This document shows, in pieces, positions 7,734 through 16,672 of a DNA stretch of 46,527 nt. The notes beneath the pieces are model-generated. The model had not been told where the DNA came from, did not search any database, and was given only the letters and a program-made list of their open reading frames with translations. The first letter of the stretch is position 1. Each line of letters starts with the position of its first letter. The DNA is from UBA1737 sp964474685 (GTDB lineage: Bacteria; Bacillota_I; Bacilli_A; ML615J-28; CAG-313), in NCBI GenBank assembly GCA_964474685.1, contig CAYYTE010000003.1, positions 1 through 46,527 on the forward strand, read 5' to 3'. The position numbers and the translations under genes were made by a program.

Positions 7734-7792
7734 AGTATTATTGCTTGATTGTTCAAACTCTTGTTTGCTATTAAGCGGTAATACTTTTTTTT
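7734..7792 (+). terminator. terminator after upp, directly ahead of the lipoprotein gene
   Basis: AGTATTATTGCTT (7734-7746) can pair with AAGCGGTAATACT (7773-7785) through 13 positions including G-U pairs, followed by T8. It ends one base before the AGGAG of the next gene, so that gene either has a promoter inside this region or depends on read-through. Confidence 0.75.
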
Positions 7793-7806
7793 AGGAGTAG
7801 AGAAGT

Positions 7807-10323
7807 ATGAAAAAATTAGGAATAGTATTTTTAGTATTGTTTAGTTTAATGCTTTGTGGATGCAAGAAGAATCCTACGAGTATTGAATGTAGTTTAGATT
7901 TGCAAATGACATTAGGTGATAAACAAGAAGTAAGATGTTTAGTTAAGCCGGACAAGGCAGACCAAACATGTTCAATTATTATTGGCGATGAGTCTATTTT
8001 ATCACTGGATAAAACTGGTGGTACACCAGTACTCGTGGCTTCTAAAATAGGAAAAACAACGGTAAGAATTCAAGCAATAAGTGATGAGCTTATATTTAAA
8101 GAGTTTGAAATTACAGTTATTCTACCCAAAGCAACGGATATTGTTGTGGAAGAGTATTCTTCTGAATGTTTGGTTAACAAAAGATTTCAAATAATTGCAA
8201 AAGTAATACCTAGTAGCGCCGAGCAAACATTAATTTATTCTTCATTGAATCCGAATATTGCAAGTGTTGATGAAATGGGTAATGTTTTTTGCATAAAAGA
8301 AGGAGAAGTAACTATTTCTATGGAAACCTTAGATAAAAGCGTTAAAAAAACTATTACATTTAAAGTAATAGAACCGGATACAACGAAACCAAAGTTTTGG
8401 TTTGATGAAGGATTTATAAGTAATAAAACTATAAATTATAATGAGGCTTTTAATGAATTAGAAGGAATTCACGCAACTGATGAAGTGGATGGAGACGTGA
8501 CGAATTTAATTGAAGTCACTGGAATTGTAGATGTAAAAAAATGTGGAACATATGACCTAATTTATAAAGCCTTAGATAAATCGGGCAATTATGTTACTTT
8601 CAATCGTAAAATTGAGGTTATATATAATTATGGTGTTGAGTTCATTGGGCATGCGGGAAGTTACTATGGGATTATGAATAGTGAAGAAGCATTTTTAAAT
8701 GCTTGTAAAAAGTGTACATATCAATTACTTGAATGTGATTTAAGACAAACATCCGATGGTGTTTTTGTGTTATGTCATGATGAAACATTTGGAGGAGTTA
8801 CGATTGCTAGTACAACGTATGACAAGATTAAAGATGTTGAAGAAACAAAGAATCGTGGTGGAGTATCCTACACAACTACGATTTGTACATTAAAAAGATA
8901 TTTAGAGATATGTAAGACATATAATAAGATTGGTGTTATTGAGGTAAAATATTCAAATGGAATCAATAATAATGATCAATCACGTATGAAAGATTTTTTA
9001 GATTTTGTGAAATCAGTTGGAATGGATAGACAAATTATCCTATTAGGATCTCAGTATAAATGCTTAGAATGGACTAGAAATAATGGTTATGAATATATTC
9101 CATGTCAATATTTGGTAAAGTCAATAGAGTCTGAGGATACATTAAAACGATGTTTAGAAAATGATTTTGATATTAGTTTTAGTATTGATGACTCAAATTC
9201 TGAGGAATGGATAAAACGTTATAAAGATTATAATATAAAGGTTGCAAGTTATACATTTAGTCAATATAAAACAAAAACAGATTTACAAAAATGGATTAAC
9301 CTAGGCGTTGATTATGTAACTTGTGACTTGTTACAACCTTATGAAGTTGTTTTACCAAAAAAAGAAGTGGATACGACCGACTATTTCACTGTTACATTCA
9401 AGGACTATGATGGAACGATTTTAAAAACCTCAAAAGTAAAAGCAAAGCATAATGCGGTGTCTCCTCTTTCACCAAATAGAGAAGGCTATACATTTTTAGG
9501 ATGGGATAATTCATTAGAAAATATTGTGGAAGATACTACTTTTACAGCACAATATGAACTTAGTGTTTATAAGATTTTGTATAATTCCAATCTTTCAATT
9601 CGTGAAGAGGTAGAGTTTCCTACTAGAAAAGCATTTATTGAATTATTTTATCAAGACTTTTTTGATTGGTTAAAAACAAATTGTAATACTATTTTAGGAT
9701 TAACGAGTGCTACAACTAATGATGTTACGACATATTCTTATGTTGTTGGTTCTACAACCGCAACTTTTACAGATGTAAATAGTTTAATTAATGTGGATAA
9801 ATATATATTTGAAAAAACATTAAGTGGCTTAATCTATGCACCTACTTCCAGAACAACAGACGCGGCTGTTGTTCCAATCGTGAACGAAAGTTTCTTTTTA
9901 AATAGTAGTAAATACAGAGACAAATATATAAATATGGATGAATATTTTTTAGCATGTGCAGTTAGTTATTCGTATGATACGAATTACAAAAGAAATAGTT
10001 CAGGAAAGATTCAAGTGATGTTTCGTTTTCAACAATGGTGCCAAGGCTCTATGAAAGATGAAGCCTATAGTGCGATTGCATCACTAAATACTCTACCTAT
10101 TGTATATAATTTAAAATCAGTAGAGACAACGAATCTTGTTATGCCTAAAAATAGCACTTATACAATTTTACAGGAAGTTGTTTTAGAAGCTCCTACTTGT
10201 GATGGTTATACTTTTTTAGGATGGTATTTAGATTATCAAGGTACTTCAGATAAGATCACAGTTATTCCTTTAGGAAGCACAAAGGATTATACACTTTTCG
10301 CAAAGTGGGAAAAGAACGCTTAA
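7807..10323 (+). CDS. multidomain surface lipoprotein with glycerophosphodiester-phosphodiesterase-like domain
   Basis: This 838-residue protein begins with a lipoprotein signal (MKKLGIVFLVLF, lipobox LCGC), so it should be anchored outside the cell. Residues about 25-190 look like two Big_2-type immunoglobulin-like domains. About 195-275 resembles an HYR/DUF5011-type Ig fold (DEVDGDVTNLIEV, GTYDLIYKALDKSGN). Residues about 278-515 form a GDPD TIM barrel: FIGHAGSYYG, LECDLRQTSDGVFVLCHDETF, GVIEVKY and a late VDYVTCDL. Two Listeria-Bacteroides (InlB B-repeat) type segments, GYTFLGWDN (about 560) and GYTFLGWYL at the C-terminus, flank a roughly 170-residue segment I do not recognise. The catalytic HRG motif of GDPDs reads HAG here, so activity is uncertain. 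The likely role is cleaving glycerophosphodiesters or teichoic-acid-like polymers, or binding them. Confidence 0.8.
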   Translation: MKKLGIVFLVLFSLMLCGCKKNPTSIECSLDLQMTLGDKQEVRCLVKPDKADQTCSIIIGDESILSLDKTGGTPVLVASKIGKTTVRIQAISDELIFKEFEITVILPKATDIVVEEYSSECLVNKRFQIIAKVIPSSAEQTLIYSSLNPNIASVDEMGNVFCIKEGEVTISMETLDKSVKKTITFKVIEPDTTKPKFWFDEGFISNKTINYNEAFNELEGIHATDEVDGDVTNLIEVTGIVDVKKCGTYDLIYKALDKSGNYVTFNRKIEVIYNYGVEFIGHAGSYYGIMNSEEAFLNACKKCTYQLLECDLRQTSDGVFVLCHDETFGGVTIASTTYDKIKDVEETKNRGGVSYTTTICTLKRYLEICKTYNKIGVIEVKYSNGINNNDQSRMKDFLDFVKSVGMDRQIILLGSQYKCLEWTRNNGYEYIPCQYLVKSIESEDTLKRCLENDFDISFSIDDSNSEEWIKRYKDYNIKVASYTFSQYKTKTDLQKWINLGVDYVTCDLLQPYEVVLPKKEVDTTDYFTVTFKDYDGTILKTSKVKAKHNAVSPLSPNREGYTFLGWDNSLENIVEDTTFTAQYELSVYKILYNSNLSIREEVEFPTRKAFIELFYQDFFDWLKTNCNTILGLTSATTNDVTTYSYVVGSTTATFTDVNSLINVDKYIFEKTLSGLIYAPTSRTTDAAVVPIVNESFFLNSSKYRDKYINMDEYFLACAVSYSYDTNYKRNSSGKIQVMFRFQQWCQGSMKDEAYSAIASLNTLPIVYNLKSVETTNLVMPKNSTYTILQEVVLEAPTCDGYTFLGWYLDYQGTSDKITVIPLGSTKDYTLFAKWEKNA

Positions 10324-10327
10324 TATA

Positions 10328-10356
10328 AAAAGAAGAAAGTTTAGCTTTCTTCTTTT
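10328..10356. terminator. bidirectional terminator between the lipoprotein gene and recU
   Basis: AAAAGAAGAAAG (10328-10339) pairs perfectly with CTTTCTTCTTTT (10345-10356). The stem is A-rich on one side and T-rich on the other, so it can serve both convergent genes. The recU stop codon lies in the loop and its last codons form one arm. Confidence 0.85.
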
Positions 10357-10976
10357 CTTTCTTGAAAAAATATTTTATCCACAGTTTTTATATAATCAAC
10401 AGGTGCATTATAAGTTGTTTCTACCACTAAACAATTCTCTTCGCAATAATCAAAAGGAATTGATTTTCTTCCTCCTTTTTTTGATTGGTCATACAATTCT
10501 ACTAAGGAAGAGGCGGGGATTACAAATATTTTTTGTATAGGGACAAATTCTAATAGTAAAAAAGCAATACCACCTAATGATTGAATAAATCGTAGATGTT
10601 CGATTTGGTGAGCATATATATGAGTGAAAGCAAAACTTGTTGAGTGACAACTTTTTGCTTCAAAGTCGATATATTTATGGTTGTATATTCCATTGTAATC
10701 AGTTGTTGATGGAGTTCTGTAATATGCTTCGGTAATTCTTGCTTTACTACGGTTGGGGTAATCTACCGAAACAACTTGAATGGGTGTAGGTTTTTTATAG
10801 ATACAGGCGATTTTTTTGTTTCGATAATATTCGTTCGAGTGATTGATTCTAGTTTCAAAATCTTCTCCTAGTTTGGCTTTTTTTGTATTTTTCGTATGTA
10901 GGGGAGTTTGCTTTGTTTGATGTATCATCGTTCCTGCGGGATAGACTATTTTATTTTGTTTAATTGTCTCAGACAT
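10341..10976 (-). CDS. recU: Holliday junction resolvase RecU
   Basis: RecU cleaves Holliday junctions during recombination and chromosome segregation in Firmicutes. The 211-residue protein carries the family blocks GEDFETRINHSNEYY, KKPTPIQVVSVDYPNRSKARITEAYY, STTDYNGIYNHKYIDFEAKS (catalytic acidic/Lys core) and HAYQ-like HIYAHQIEH. I start it at the ATG at 10976, since AAAGGA lies just ahead; the TTG at 10991 would put that ribosome binding site inside the gene. In B. subtilis recU is paired with a penicillin-binding protein gene; here it stands alone and convergent with the lipoprotein gene. Confidence 0.93.
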   Translation of the reverse strand: MSETIKQNKIVYPAGTMIHQTKQTPLHTKNTKKAKLGEDFETRINHSNEYYRNKKIACIYKKPTPIQVVSVDYPNRSKARITEAYYRTPSTTDYNGIYNHKYIDFEAKSCHSTSFAFTHIYAHQIEHLRFIQSLGGIAFLLLEFVPIQKIFVIPASSLVELYDQSKKGGRKSIPFDYCEENCLVVETTYNAPVDYIKTVDKIFFQERKEES

Positions 10977-11005
10977 ATGAATTCCTTTCAAATCAATATA
11001 TTCAA

Positions 11006-11034
11006 ATTATATCAAATATTCGTTGAACATTCAA
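11006..11034 (-). promoter_or_regulatory. recU: recU promoter
   Basis: On the minus strand TTGAAT (11034-11029) and TATAAT (11011-11006) are separated by 17 nt, about 30 nt upstream of the recU start. Confidence 0.75.
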
Positions 11035-11101
11035 GTGGATTTAACTATATTTAAAAAATTAAAAAAAAGTTGATTCTTTTCGTTTTTTGGATGCTTTTTG
11101 A

Positions 11102-11107
11102 TATAAT
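11102..11107 (+). promoter_or_regulatory. -10 element ahead of the YwaF-like gene
   Basis: TATAAT at 11102-11107 lies 20 nt before the ATG, preceded by a T-rich stretch without a good -35. The short leader GAGAGGTAATAAT supplies the ribosome binding site. Divergent from the recU promoter. Confidence 0.45.
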
Positions 11108-11127
11108 ATTACAAGAGAGGTAATAAT

Positions 11128-11829
11128 ATGTATTATTTAGCAACACCTAAAATCTTTGGGTTCGGTCATCTTTTATTCATTTTTGTATTTATAGTGCTAA
11201 GTGTAGTTTCTATTTACTTGGTTAAGAAGAATTGTACTACAGAGGCATCATTAAAGAAAGTAGTGAAGGGCTTTGGATGGTTTCTTCTTGCTATGATTAT
11301 TTTTAGTAGAGTTTCTATTACCGTTGTATCTAAGAGGTGGTTTGATATATTTCCGGATAGTTTTTGTGCTACAAGTAGCCTTTTATTTGCACTTGCTATT
11401 ATTATTGGAAAAAAAGATAATATTGCTTTACATGGCTTTGCCTATATCGGGGTAATGGGTGGAATTGCAACCCTCATTTATCCTGACTTTATTACTCAAA
11501 GTACAACTTATTTATTTCTTCCGACAATATCAGGGTTACTTCATCATTCGGTATCGGTATATTTATTTTTCTTAATTCTTTGTACTGGATATTTGAAACC
11601 GACGATTCGGAAGTGGTATGTGATTTTATTATGTGGATGTATATTTATGACTTATGGACTTTTATTATATCAGTTATTTAACCTTCCGGGCGCAATGTTG
11701 ATTGGACAGCCGGTAATCCCGAATACTATCTTTTATTGGTATGTGATTGGGCCTTTATTCTTATTAGCCTATTATATATTTATATTGATATGGGAGTATT
11801 GTAAAAACAAAAGGCAAACTTCCTTATAG
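11128..11829 (+). CDS. YwaF-like integral membrane protein
   Basis: A 233-residue, strongly hydrophobic protein with about six or seven predicted membrane helices and short polar loops. It begins MYYLATPKIFGFGHLLFIFVF. The FGxxHLLFI start, the conserved-looking PDSFCATSSLLFAL and the LPTISGLLHHSVSVYLF block resemble the YwaF (TIGR02206) family of membrane proteins, whose function is not known. AGAGAGG precedes the ATG. It has its own -10 box and no co-transcribed neighbour; a perfect 12-bp inverted repeat follows it. Confidence 0.6.
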   Translation: MYYLATPKIFGFGHLLFIFVFIVLSVVSIYLVKKNCTTEASLKKVVKGFGWFLLAMIIFSRVSITVVSKRWFDIFPDSFCATSSLLFALAIIIGKKDNIALHGFAYIGVMGGIATLIYPDFITQSTTYLFLPTISGLLHHSVSVYLFFLILCTGYLKPTIRKWYVILLCGCIFMTYGLLLYQLFNLPGAMLIGQPVIPNTIFYWYVIGPLFLLAYYIFILIWEYCKNKRQTSL

Positions 11830-11830
11830 A

Positions 11831-11882
11831 ACTATTTCATTTGGATATTTCGTATTTGGTTCTATGAATTAAATGAAATAGT
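11831..11882 (+). terminator. long inverted repeat after the YwaF-like gene, possible weak terminator
   Basis: ACTATTTCATTT (11831-11842) is a perfect inverted repeat with AAATGAAATAGT (11871-11882), with a 28-nt loop. No T run follows, so it would be a poor intrinsic terminator; it could also be a protein-binding site or mRNA 3'-end structure. Confidence 0.4.
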
Positions 11883-11976
11883 ATTATTCGATATTATATT
11901 TTGTTCTAATTTCATTTGACAAAATATCTAATTTTAATCTCTAGTGTTATCGTTTACATTTTTTCATTAATATTCA

Positions 11977-12005
11977 TTGACTTATAGAATGAAAAATGGT
12001 ATAAT
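11977..12005 (+). promoter_or_regulatory. promoter of the rny-ymdB operon
   Basis: TTGACT (11977-11982) and TATAAT (12000-12005) are 17 nt apart, and TGG precedes the -10 (extended -10). The mRNA leader would be about 70 nt. Confidence 0.8.
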
Positions 12006-12081
12006 AATAAGGTATGAATTATAATTAATTGAAAGTATATATATTTATTCTTTATACAAATATAATAAAAGAGGAGAAAAT

Positions 12082-13662
12082 ATGACTATTGAAGTATGGT
12101 TATTTATTCTTCTCCTTGTTCTTGCAATCGCCTTGGGCGGTTTTATTGCGGGTATAATTTCTTTCAACAAAGGTAAGGCGATAACAGAAGAAAAGTATGT
12201 TCGTCTTGGCAAAGAGGCTGATAAGATTATTGTGGATGCTACTAAAGAAGGAGAATCTAAGAAAAAAGAATTACTTCTTGAAGCAAAAGCAGAAATTGCG
12301 GATTTAAAAAATTCACAAGCAAAAGAATATCAGGATAAAAAACAAGAATTATTACAGGATTCTCAAAAGTTATCAAAGCGTGAAGACAGTTTAGATACTA
12401 GAACTTTAAACCTTGATAAAAGAGAAGACACGTTAATTCTTAAAGAAAACAAATTAGAAACTCGTATTTCTGAAGTAGAAAAACGCAATGAACAAGTAGA
12501 AGAGTTAATTACACAACAAGAAACAAAATTAAATGAAATTGCGGCTTTAACACAAGACCAAGCACGTCAAATTATTCTTTCAAAATTAGAAACTGAAATG
12601 AATCAAGAACTTGCATTGTATGTTAAAGATGAAACAGAAAAAGCAAAGAGTGAAGCATCGAAGAAATCGCAAATGATTTTAGCAAATGCTATTCAACAAT
12701 ATGCAAATGAAACAGTACAAGAAAAAACTGTATCGGTTATTGCATTACCCAATGATGAAATGAAAGGTAGAATTATTGGACGTGAAGGTCGTAATATTCG
12801 TGCCATTGAATCAGTTACAGGAGTAGATTTAATTATTGATGATACTCCAGATTCAATTGTTATTTCATGCTTTGATCCAATTCGTAGAGAAATTGCAAGG
12901 AGAACTCTTGAAACTCTTATTCAAGATGGAAGAATTCAACCTCCAAGGATTGAAGAAGTATTTGCGAAATGCACAAAAGAGTTAGAAAATGAAATGCGTG
13001 AAGAGGGAGAAAAGGCTGTCTTTGAAGTTGGTATTGGAAAGATTCATCCAGAATTAATTAAGCTTATTGGACGTTTATATTTCCGTACAAGTTATGGACA
13101 AAATGCTTTAGCTCATTCAAAAGAAGTGGCTTTCCTTGCGGGAAAGATGGCATCTGAAATTGGTGCGGATGAAACACTTGCGCGTAGAGCGGGTCTTCTT
13201 CATGATATAGGAAAAGCAGTTGACCATGAACAAGAAGGTAGTCACGTTGAGATTGGTGTTGAGATTGCCACAAAGTTTAGAGAAAACGATGTTGTAATTA
13301 ATGCAATTGCATCTCATCATGGCGATGTAGAAGCAAACAATGTTATTTCATTCTTAGTTGCGGCTGCGGATACGTTATCAGCTGCTCGTCCAGGGGCAAG
13401 ATCTGAATCTTTGGATAACTATATTAAACGTTTGGAACAATTAGAACAATTATCAAATGAATTCAAAGGTGTTGACAAGACTTACGCTTTACAAGCAGGT
13501 CGTGAAGTAAGAATTATTGTAAAACCTGAAGAAATCAATGATGCGGAAGCAGTTAAACTTGCACGTGATATTAAGAATAAGATTGAGACTACTATGAATT
13601 ATCCAGGTACAATTAAGGTAATGGTAATTCGTGAAACTCGTGCAACAGAGACGGCAAGATAA
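12082..13662 (+). CDS. rny: ribonuclease Y
   Basis: RNase Y is the membrane-anchored endoribonuclease that starts mRNA decay in many Firmicutes. The 526-residue protein has one N-terminal membrane helix (residues about 3-27), a long charged coiled coil (about 30-190), a KH domain with MKGRIIGREGRNIRAIE, and an HD domain with ALAHSKEVA and LLHDIGKAVD (His374-Asp375). Length and order are canonical. GAGGAGA precedes the ATG. ymdB starts 5 nt after its stop, the pairing conserved across Bacilli. Confidence 0.96.
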   Translation: MTIEVWLFILLLVLAIALGGFIAGIISFNKGKAITEEKYVRLGKEADKIIVDATKEGESKKKELLLEAKAEIADLKNSQAKEYQDKKQELLQDSQKLSKREDSLDTRTLNLDKREDTLILKENKLETRISEVEKRNEQVEELITQQETKLNEIAALTQDQARQIILSKLETEMNQELALYVKDETEKAKSEASKKSQMILANAIQQYANETVQEKTVSVIALPNDEMKGRIIGREGRNIRAIESVTGVDLIIDDTPDSIVISCFDPIRREIARRTLETLIQDGRIQPPRIEEVFAKCTKELENEMREEGEKAVFEVGIGKIHPELIKLIGRLYFRTSYGQNALAHSKEVAFLAGKMASEIGADETLARRAGLLHDIGKAVDHEQEGSHVEIGVEIATKFRENDVVINAIASHHGDVEANNVISFLVAAADTLSAARPGARSESLDNYIKRLEQLEQLSNEFKGVDKTYALQAGREVRIIVKPEEINDAEAVKLARDIKNKIETTMNYPGTIKVMVIRETRATETAR

Positions 13663-13667
13663 TTTCT

Positions 13668-14444
13668 ATGAATATTTTATTTGTTGGTGATGTATTTGGT
13701 GAAATGGGACGTGCTGCTTTTACTAAATGTTTAAAAGAAATAAGAGAAACAAAAATCATTCATTATTTAATTGTGAATGGTGAGAATATTGCTCATGGAA
13801 CCGGAATCACTGAAGAATATTATAAGTATTTATTACAACAAAATACGAATGTGGTTACATTAGGAAATCATGCTTTTAGTAATCGTAGTGTATTTGATTT
13901 TATTGATAGTGCATCAAAATTGGTGCGGCCGCTCAATTATCCAGATCATACTCCGGGAGTTGGTTATGTCACACAGACTTTCAATTCAAAAACAATTACG
14001 GTATTTCAAGTAATGGGAAGAACATTTATGAACTCAGCTTTAGATTGCCCCTTTCAAGCAACTGAAAAGTTATTGAAAGAAGTAAAAAGTGATATTTATA
14101 TTTGTGATTTTCATGGTGAAGCTACATCAGAAAAGATTGCTTTCGGGCTGAATTTTGATGGAAGAGTTCAAATGGTAGTTGGAACACACACCCATGTTCA
14201 AACCAATGATGCTCATATTTTGCCAAAAGGCACACTATTTATGAGTGATGCGGGTATGACTGGTTCTTTAGATGGTGTTATTGGTGTACAACCTGAAATT
14301 ATTATTAAAAAATTTGTTACGGGTCTTCCTGAACGGCATGTGCCAATGTCGAAAGGAAAGCACCAATTTTCAGGCCTTTATGTGGAGTTAAATGATTCTA
14401 CATCACGTATAGACCGTTTTGAAATAATTCATAAAATTTATTAA
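13668..14444 (+). CDS. ymdB: YmdB-family metallophosphoesterase (2',3'-cNMP phosphodiesterase)
   Basis: A 258-residue calcineurin-like phosphoesterase. The metal-binding motifs are GDVFGEMGR (residue 7 onward), NGENIAHGTG, LGNHAF, DFHGEATSEK and GTHTHVQTND. In B. subtilis YmdB hydrolyses 2',3'-cyclic nucleotides and affects biofilm and spore-related decisions, and its gene sits downstream of rny as here. The 5-nt gap means shared transcription and likely coupling; no strong ribosome binding site of its own lies in the gap. A hairpin follows directly after the stop. Confidence 0.94.
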   Translation: MNILFVGDVFGEMGRAAFTKCLKEIRETKIIHYLIVNGENIAHGTGITEEYYKYLLQQNTNVVTLGNHAFSNRSVFDFIDSASKLVRPLNYPDHTPGVGYVTQTFNSKTITVFQVMGRTFMNSALDCPFQATEKLLKEVKSDIYICDFHGEATSEKIAFGLNFDGRVQMVVGTHTHVQTNDAHILPKGTLFMSDAGMTGSLDGVIGVQPEIIIKKFVTGLPERHVPMSKGKHQFSGLYVELNDSTSRIDRFEIIHKIY

Positions 14445-14475
14445 TAAAAGTTGGCGACGTGCCAACTTTTATTTT
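14445..14475 (+). terminator. hairpin between ymdB and the acetyltransferase gene
   Basis: TAAAAGTTGGC (14445-14455) pairs perfectly with GCCAACTTTTA (14461-14471), then a short TTTT. With only four T residues, partial read-through into the next genes is likely, because no promoter is visible before them. Confidence 0.6.
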
Positions 14476-14491
14476 AATAGGAGATGATAAT

Positions 14492-15052
14492 ATGAGTTTA
14501 CCAATTCTTGTAACAGACCGTTTGATTATTCGGCCATTATCTATTAGTGATGCGGAAGATATGTATGAATATGCGAAAACGGATTTTGTTGGTCCTTGGG
14601 CAGGATGGGAGCCACATAGGTCGATTAGTGATACAATGGCAATCATTCGGGCAATGACTTCTTTAACTGGATATCATCAATTGGGAAATTGGGCAATCAT
14701 CTACAAAGAAAATCATAAGATGATTGGGACAATTGAATTTTTCAATTATACACCGATGTTTAAAGCGGAACTTGGATATGCGTTAAACAATAATTATTGG
14801 GGGCAAGGCATTGTTCCTGAAGCGGGTTTTGCTGTGCTCGAGTATGGATTTTGTGTTTTAAAATTAAAACGCGTTGAAGTAGAGGTTTTTACGAATAATA
14901 TTCGGTCTCAAAAGGTTTGCGAAAAACTTGGTTTTGTATATGAAGGTACCTCTCGAAATGGATATCTTCGATATGATGGAAAGGTATTTGACAAGATGAG
15001 TTATGGTATGACCGATACGGATTATTTCAAAAAGAAAAAAATAGAAAACTAG
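14492..15052 (+). CDS. GNAT-family N-acetyltransferase (RimJ/RimL-like)
   Basis: A 186-residue acetyl-CoA-dependent acetyltransferase of the RimJ/RimL type. It shows LVTDRLIIRPLSISDAEDMYEY at the N-terminus, GTIEFFNY, the ELGYALNNNYWGQGIVPEA acetyl-CoA-binding region (about residues 95-115) and the VFTNNIRSQKVCEKLGFVYEG block typical of the family. The substrate may be a ribosomal protein N-terminus, another protein or a small molecule; the sequence does not say. AGGAGA at 14479-14484 fixes the ATG at 14492; an upstream GTG at 14459 lies inside the preceding hairpin. miaB begins 8 nt after its stop. Confidence 0.85.
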   Translation: MSLPILVTDRLIIRPLSISDAEDMYEYAKTDFVGPWAGWEPHRSISDTMAIIRAMTSLTGYHQLGNWAIIYKENHKMIGTIEFFNYTPMFKAELGYALNNNYWGQGIVPEAGFAVLEYGFCVLKLKRVEVEVFTNNIRSQKVCEKLGFVYEGTSRNGYLRYDGKVFDKMSYGMTDTDYFKKKKIEN

Positions 15053-15060
15053 AGGAAGTT

Positions 15061-16506
15061 ATGGAAAATAATAAGTATAGTATAGAATTAGATCCTTCAA
15101 TAAATCAAGCAAGAAAAAGAAGAGGTACTCCTGTTCAAATTATTGATTTTTGTTTAAATTCACAATTTATAAATCTTGGTAGTGGTAAAACATATATGGT
15201 AAAAACCTATGGTTGTCAAGGTAATCTTGCGGATGGGGAAACCATTATGGGTATTTTAGAAGCTATGGGATTTGTAGAAACAACGGAAGAAACTAAAGCG
15301 GATGTAGTAATATTTAATACTTGCGCAATCAGAGAAAATGCGGAAGACCGTGTATTTGGTGAAATTGGTCGTTTTGAAAAGTTTAAAAGAAAACACCCGA
15401 ATATGATTATTGGTGTATGTGGGTGCATGAGCCAAGAAGAAAAAGTTGTTAATAAGATAAAAACTACCTACCCACAAGTGGATTTAATTTTTGGTACTCA
15501 TAATATTGCTAGTCTTCCTACATTATTAAATGATGTAATAAAAAATCATTTAAAAGTGGTTGAAGTATTATCTGTTGAGGGTGATATTTACGAAGGTGTA
15601 CCGATGAAGAGATTGAACGAATCAAAAGCATGGGTAGATATTATGTATGGTTGTGATGAATTTTGTACCTATTGTATAGTTCCTTACACGAGAGGAAAAG
15701 AAAGGTCAAGAAAACCAGAGGCTATTATTAAAGAAGTGGATCAATTAATTCAACTTGGATATAAAGAAGTAACTTTACTAGGACAAAATGTAAATGCTTA
15801 TGGGAAAGATTTTAGTGATTGTAATTACACTTTTGGTAATTTATTAATGGATTTACATAAGTTGCCTATTGAACGTATTCGATTTACTACCTCGCACCCA
15901 AGGGATTTAGATGAACTTACCATGCAAGCAATGGCGCTGGGTGGTAACATTATGCCACACCTACATTTGCCTGTTCAATCTGGAAATGATGAAGTATTGC
16001 ATCGGATGAATCGTAAATATACAAGAGGAGAATATCTTAGTAAGATTAACAGATTAAAAGAATTAGTTCCTGGTATTAGTATTACGACTGATATCATCGT
16101 TGCGTTTCCTGGAGAAACTGAAAAACAATTTGAGGATACTATTTCTCTTGTGAAAGATGTTGAGTTTGAAGGTGCCTATACTTTTATATACTCACCTAGG
16201 GAAGGTACTCCTGCATCAAAATATGAAAACTCGTTAACTGAAGAGGAAAAACATATTCGCTTAAACAAACTAAATGATGTTGTAAATGAGTATAGTTTAA
16301 AAGGAGAGTTACGTTTCGAAAATAAACTTGTAAAAGTGCTAGTAGAAGGCCCTAGTAAAAATAATAAGGATATGATGTGTGGTTATACTGAACATGAGAA
16401 ACTTGTAAATTTTAAAGGAGATAAATCTTTAATTGGTAAAATAGTCACAGTTAAGATATCTAAAGCTTATTCTTGGCATTTATTTGGTGAGATTGTTGAT
16501 AATTAG
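15061..16506 (+). CDS. miaB: tRNA-2-methylthio-N6-dimethylallyladenosine synthase
   Basis: MiaB adds the 2-methylthio group to isopentenyl-adenosine 37 of tRNAs. In this 481-residue radical-SAM protein the N-terminal methylthiotransferase domain has Cys52 (TYGCQGN), Cys88 (FNTCAIRENAEDRV) and Cys120/Cys122 (CGCMSQEE). The radical-SAM cluster is CDEFCTYC with Cys198, Cys202 and Cys205. A C-terminal TRAM domain is indicated by EGPSKNNKDMMCGYTEHEKLVNF. These features separate it from the related MtaB and RimO. TYGCQGN differs from the usual TYGCQMN. GAGGAAG precedes the ATG. Confidence 0.94.
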   Translation: MENNKYSIELDPSINQARKRRGTPVQIIDFCLNSQFINLGSGKTYMVKTYGCQGNLADGETIMGILEAMGFVETTEETKADVVIFNTCAIRENAEDRVFGEIGRFEKFKRKHPNMIIGVCGCMSQEEKVVNKIKTTYPQVDLIFGTHNIASLPTLLNDVIKNHLKVVEVLSVEGDIYEGVPMKRLNESKAWVDIMYGCDEFCTYCIVPYTRGKERSRKPEAIIKEVDQLIQLGYKEVTLLGQNVNAYGKDFSDCNYTFGNLLMDLHKLPIERIRFTTSHPRDLDELTMQAMALGGNIMPHLHLPVQSGNDEVLHRMNRKYTRGEYLSKINRLKELVPGISITTDIIVAFPGETEKQFEDTISLVKDVEFEGAYTFIYSPREGTPASKYENSLTEEEKHIRLNKLNDVVNEYSLKGELRFENKLVKVLVEGPSKNNKDMMCGYTEHEKLVNFKGDKSLIGKIVTVKISKAYSWHLFGEIVDN

Positions 16507-16514
16507 ATATAATT

Positions 16515-16559
16515 AGTTCTATTGGTAATTTTATTATAAATTCCAATAGGACTTTTTTT
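16515..16559 (+). terminator. intrinsic terminator after miaB
   Basis: AGTTCTATTGG (16515-16525) pairs with CCAATAGGACT (16543-16553) with one G-U pair, and seven T residues follow in all. It closes the rny-ymdB-acetyltransferase-miaB transcript. Confidence 0.85.
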
Positions 16560-16672
16560 ATCACTATTTTATTTAATCGAAGTCTTGTTTATATAATATA
16601 TTTTCAAATTACTTAATTTATAACATGCTAAAACGCAAACGAACTAATATATCATCCGTACTCTAAGTTTTC

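Noticed and set aside
14459..14491. GTG start extending the acetyltransferase by 11 residues
   Set aside because: The extension is encoded by the right arm and T tract of the preceding hairpin, and AGGAGA fits ATG 14492.
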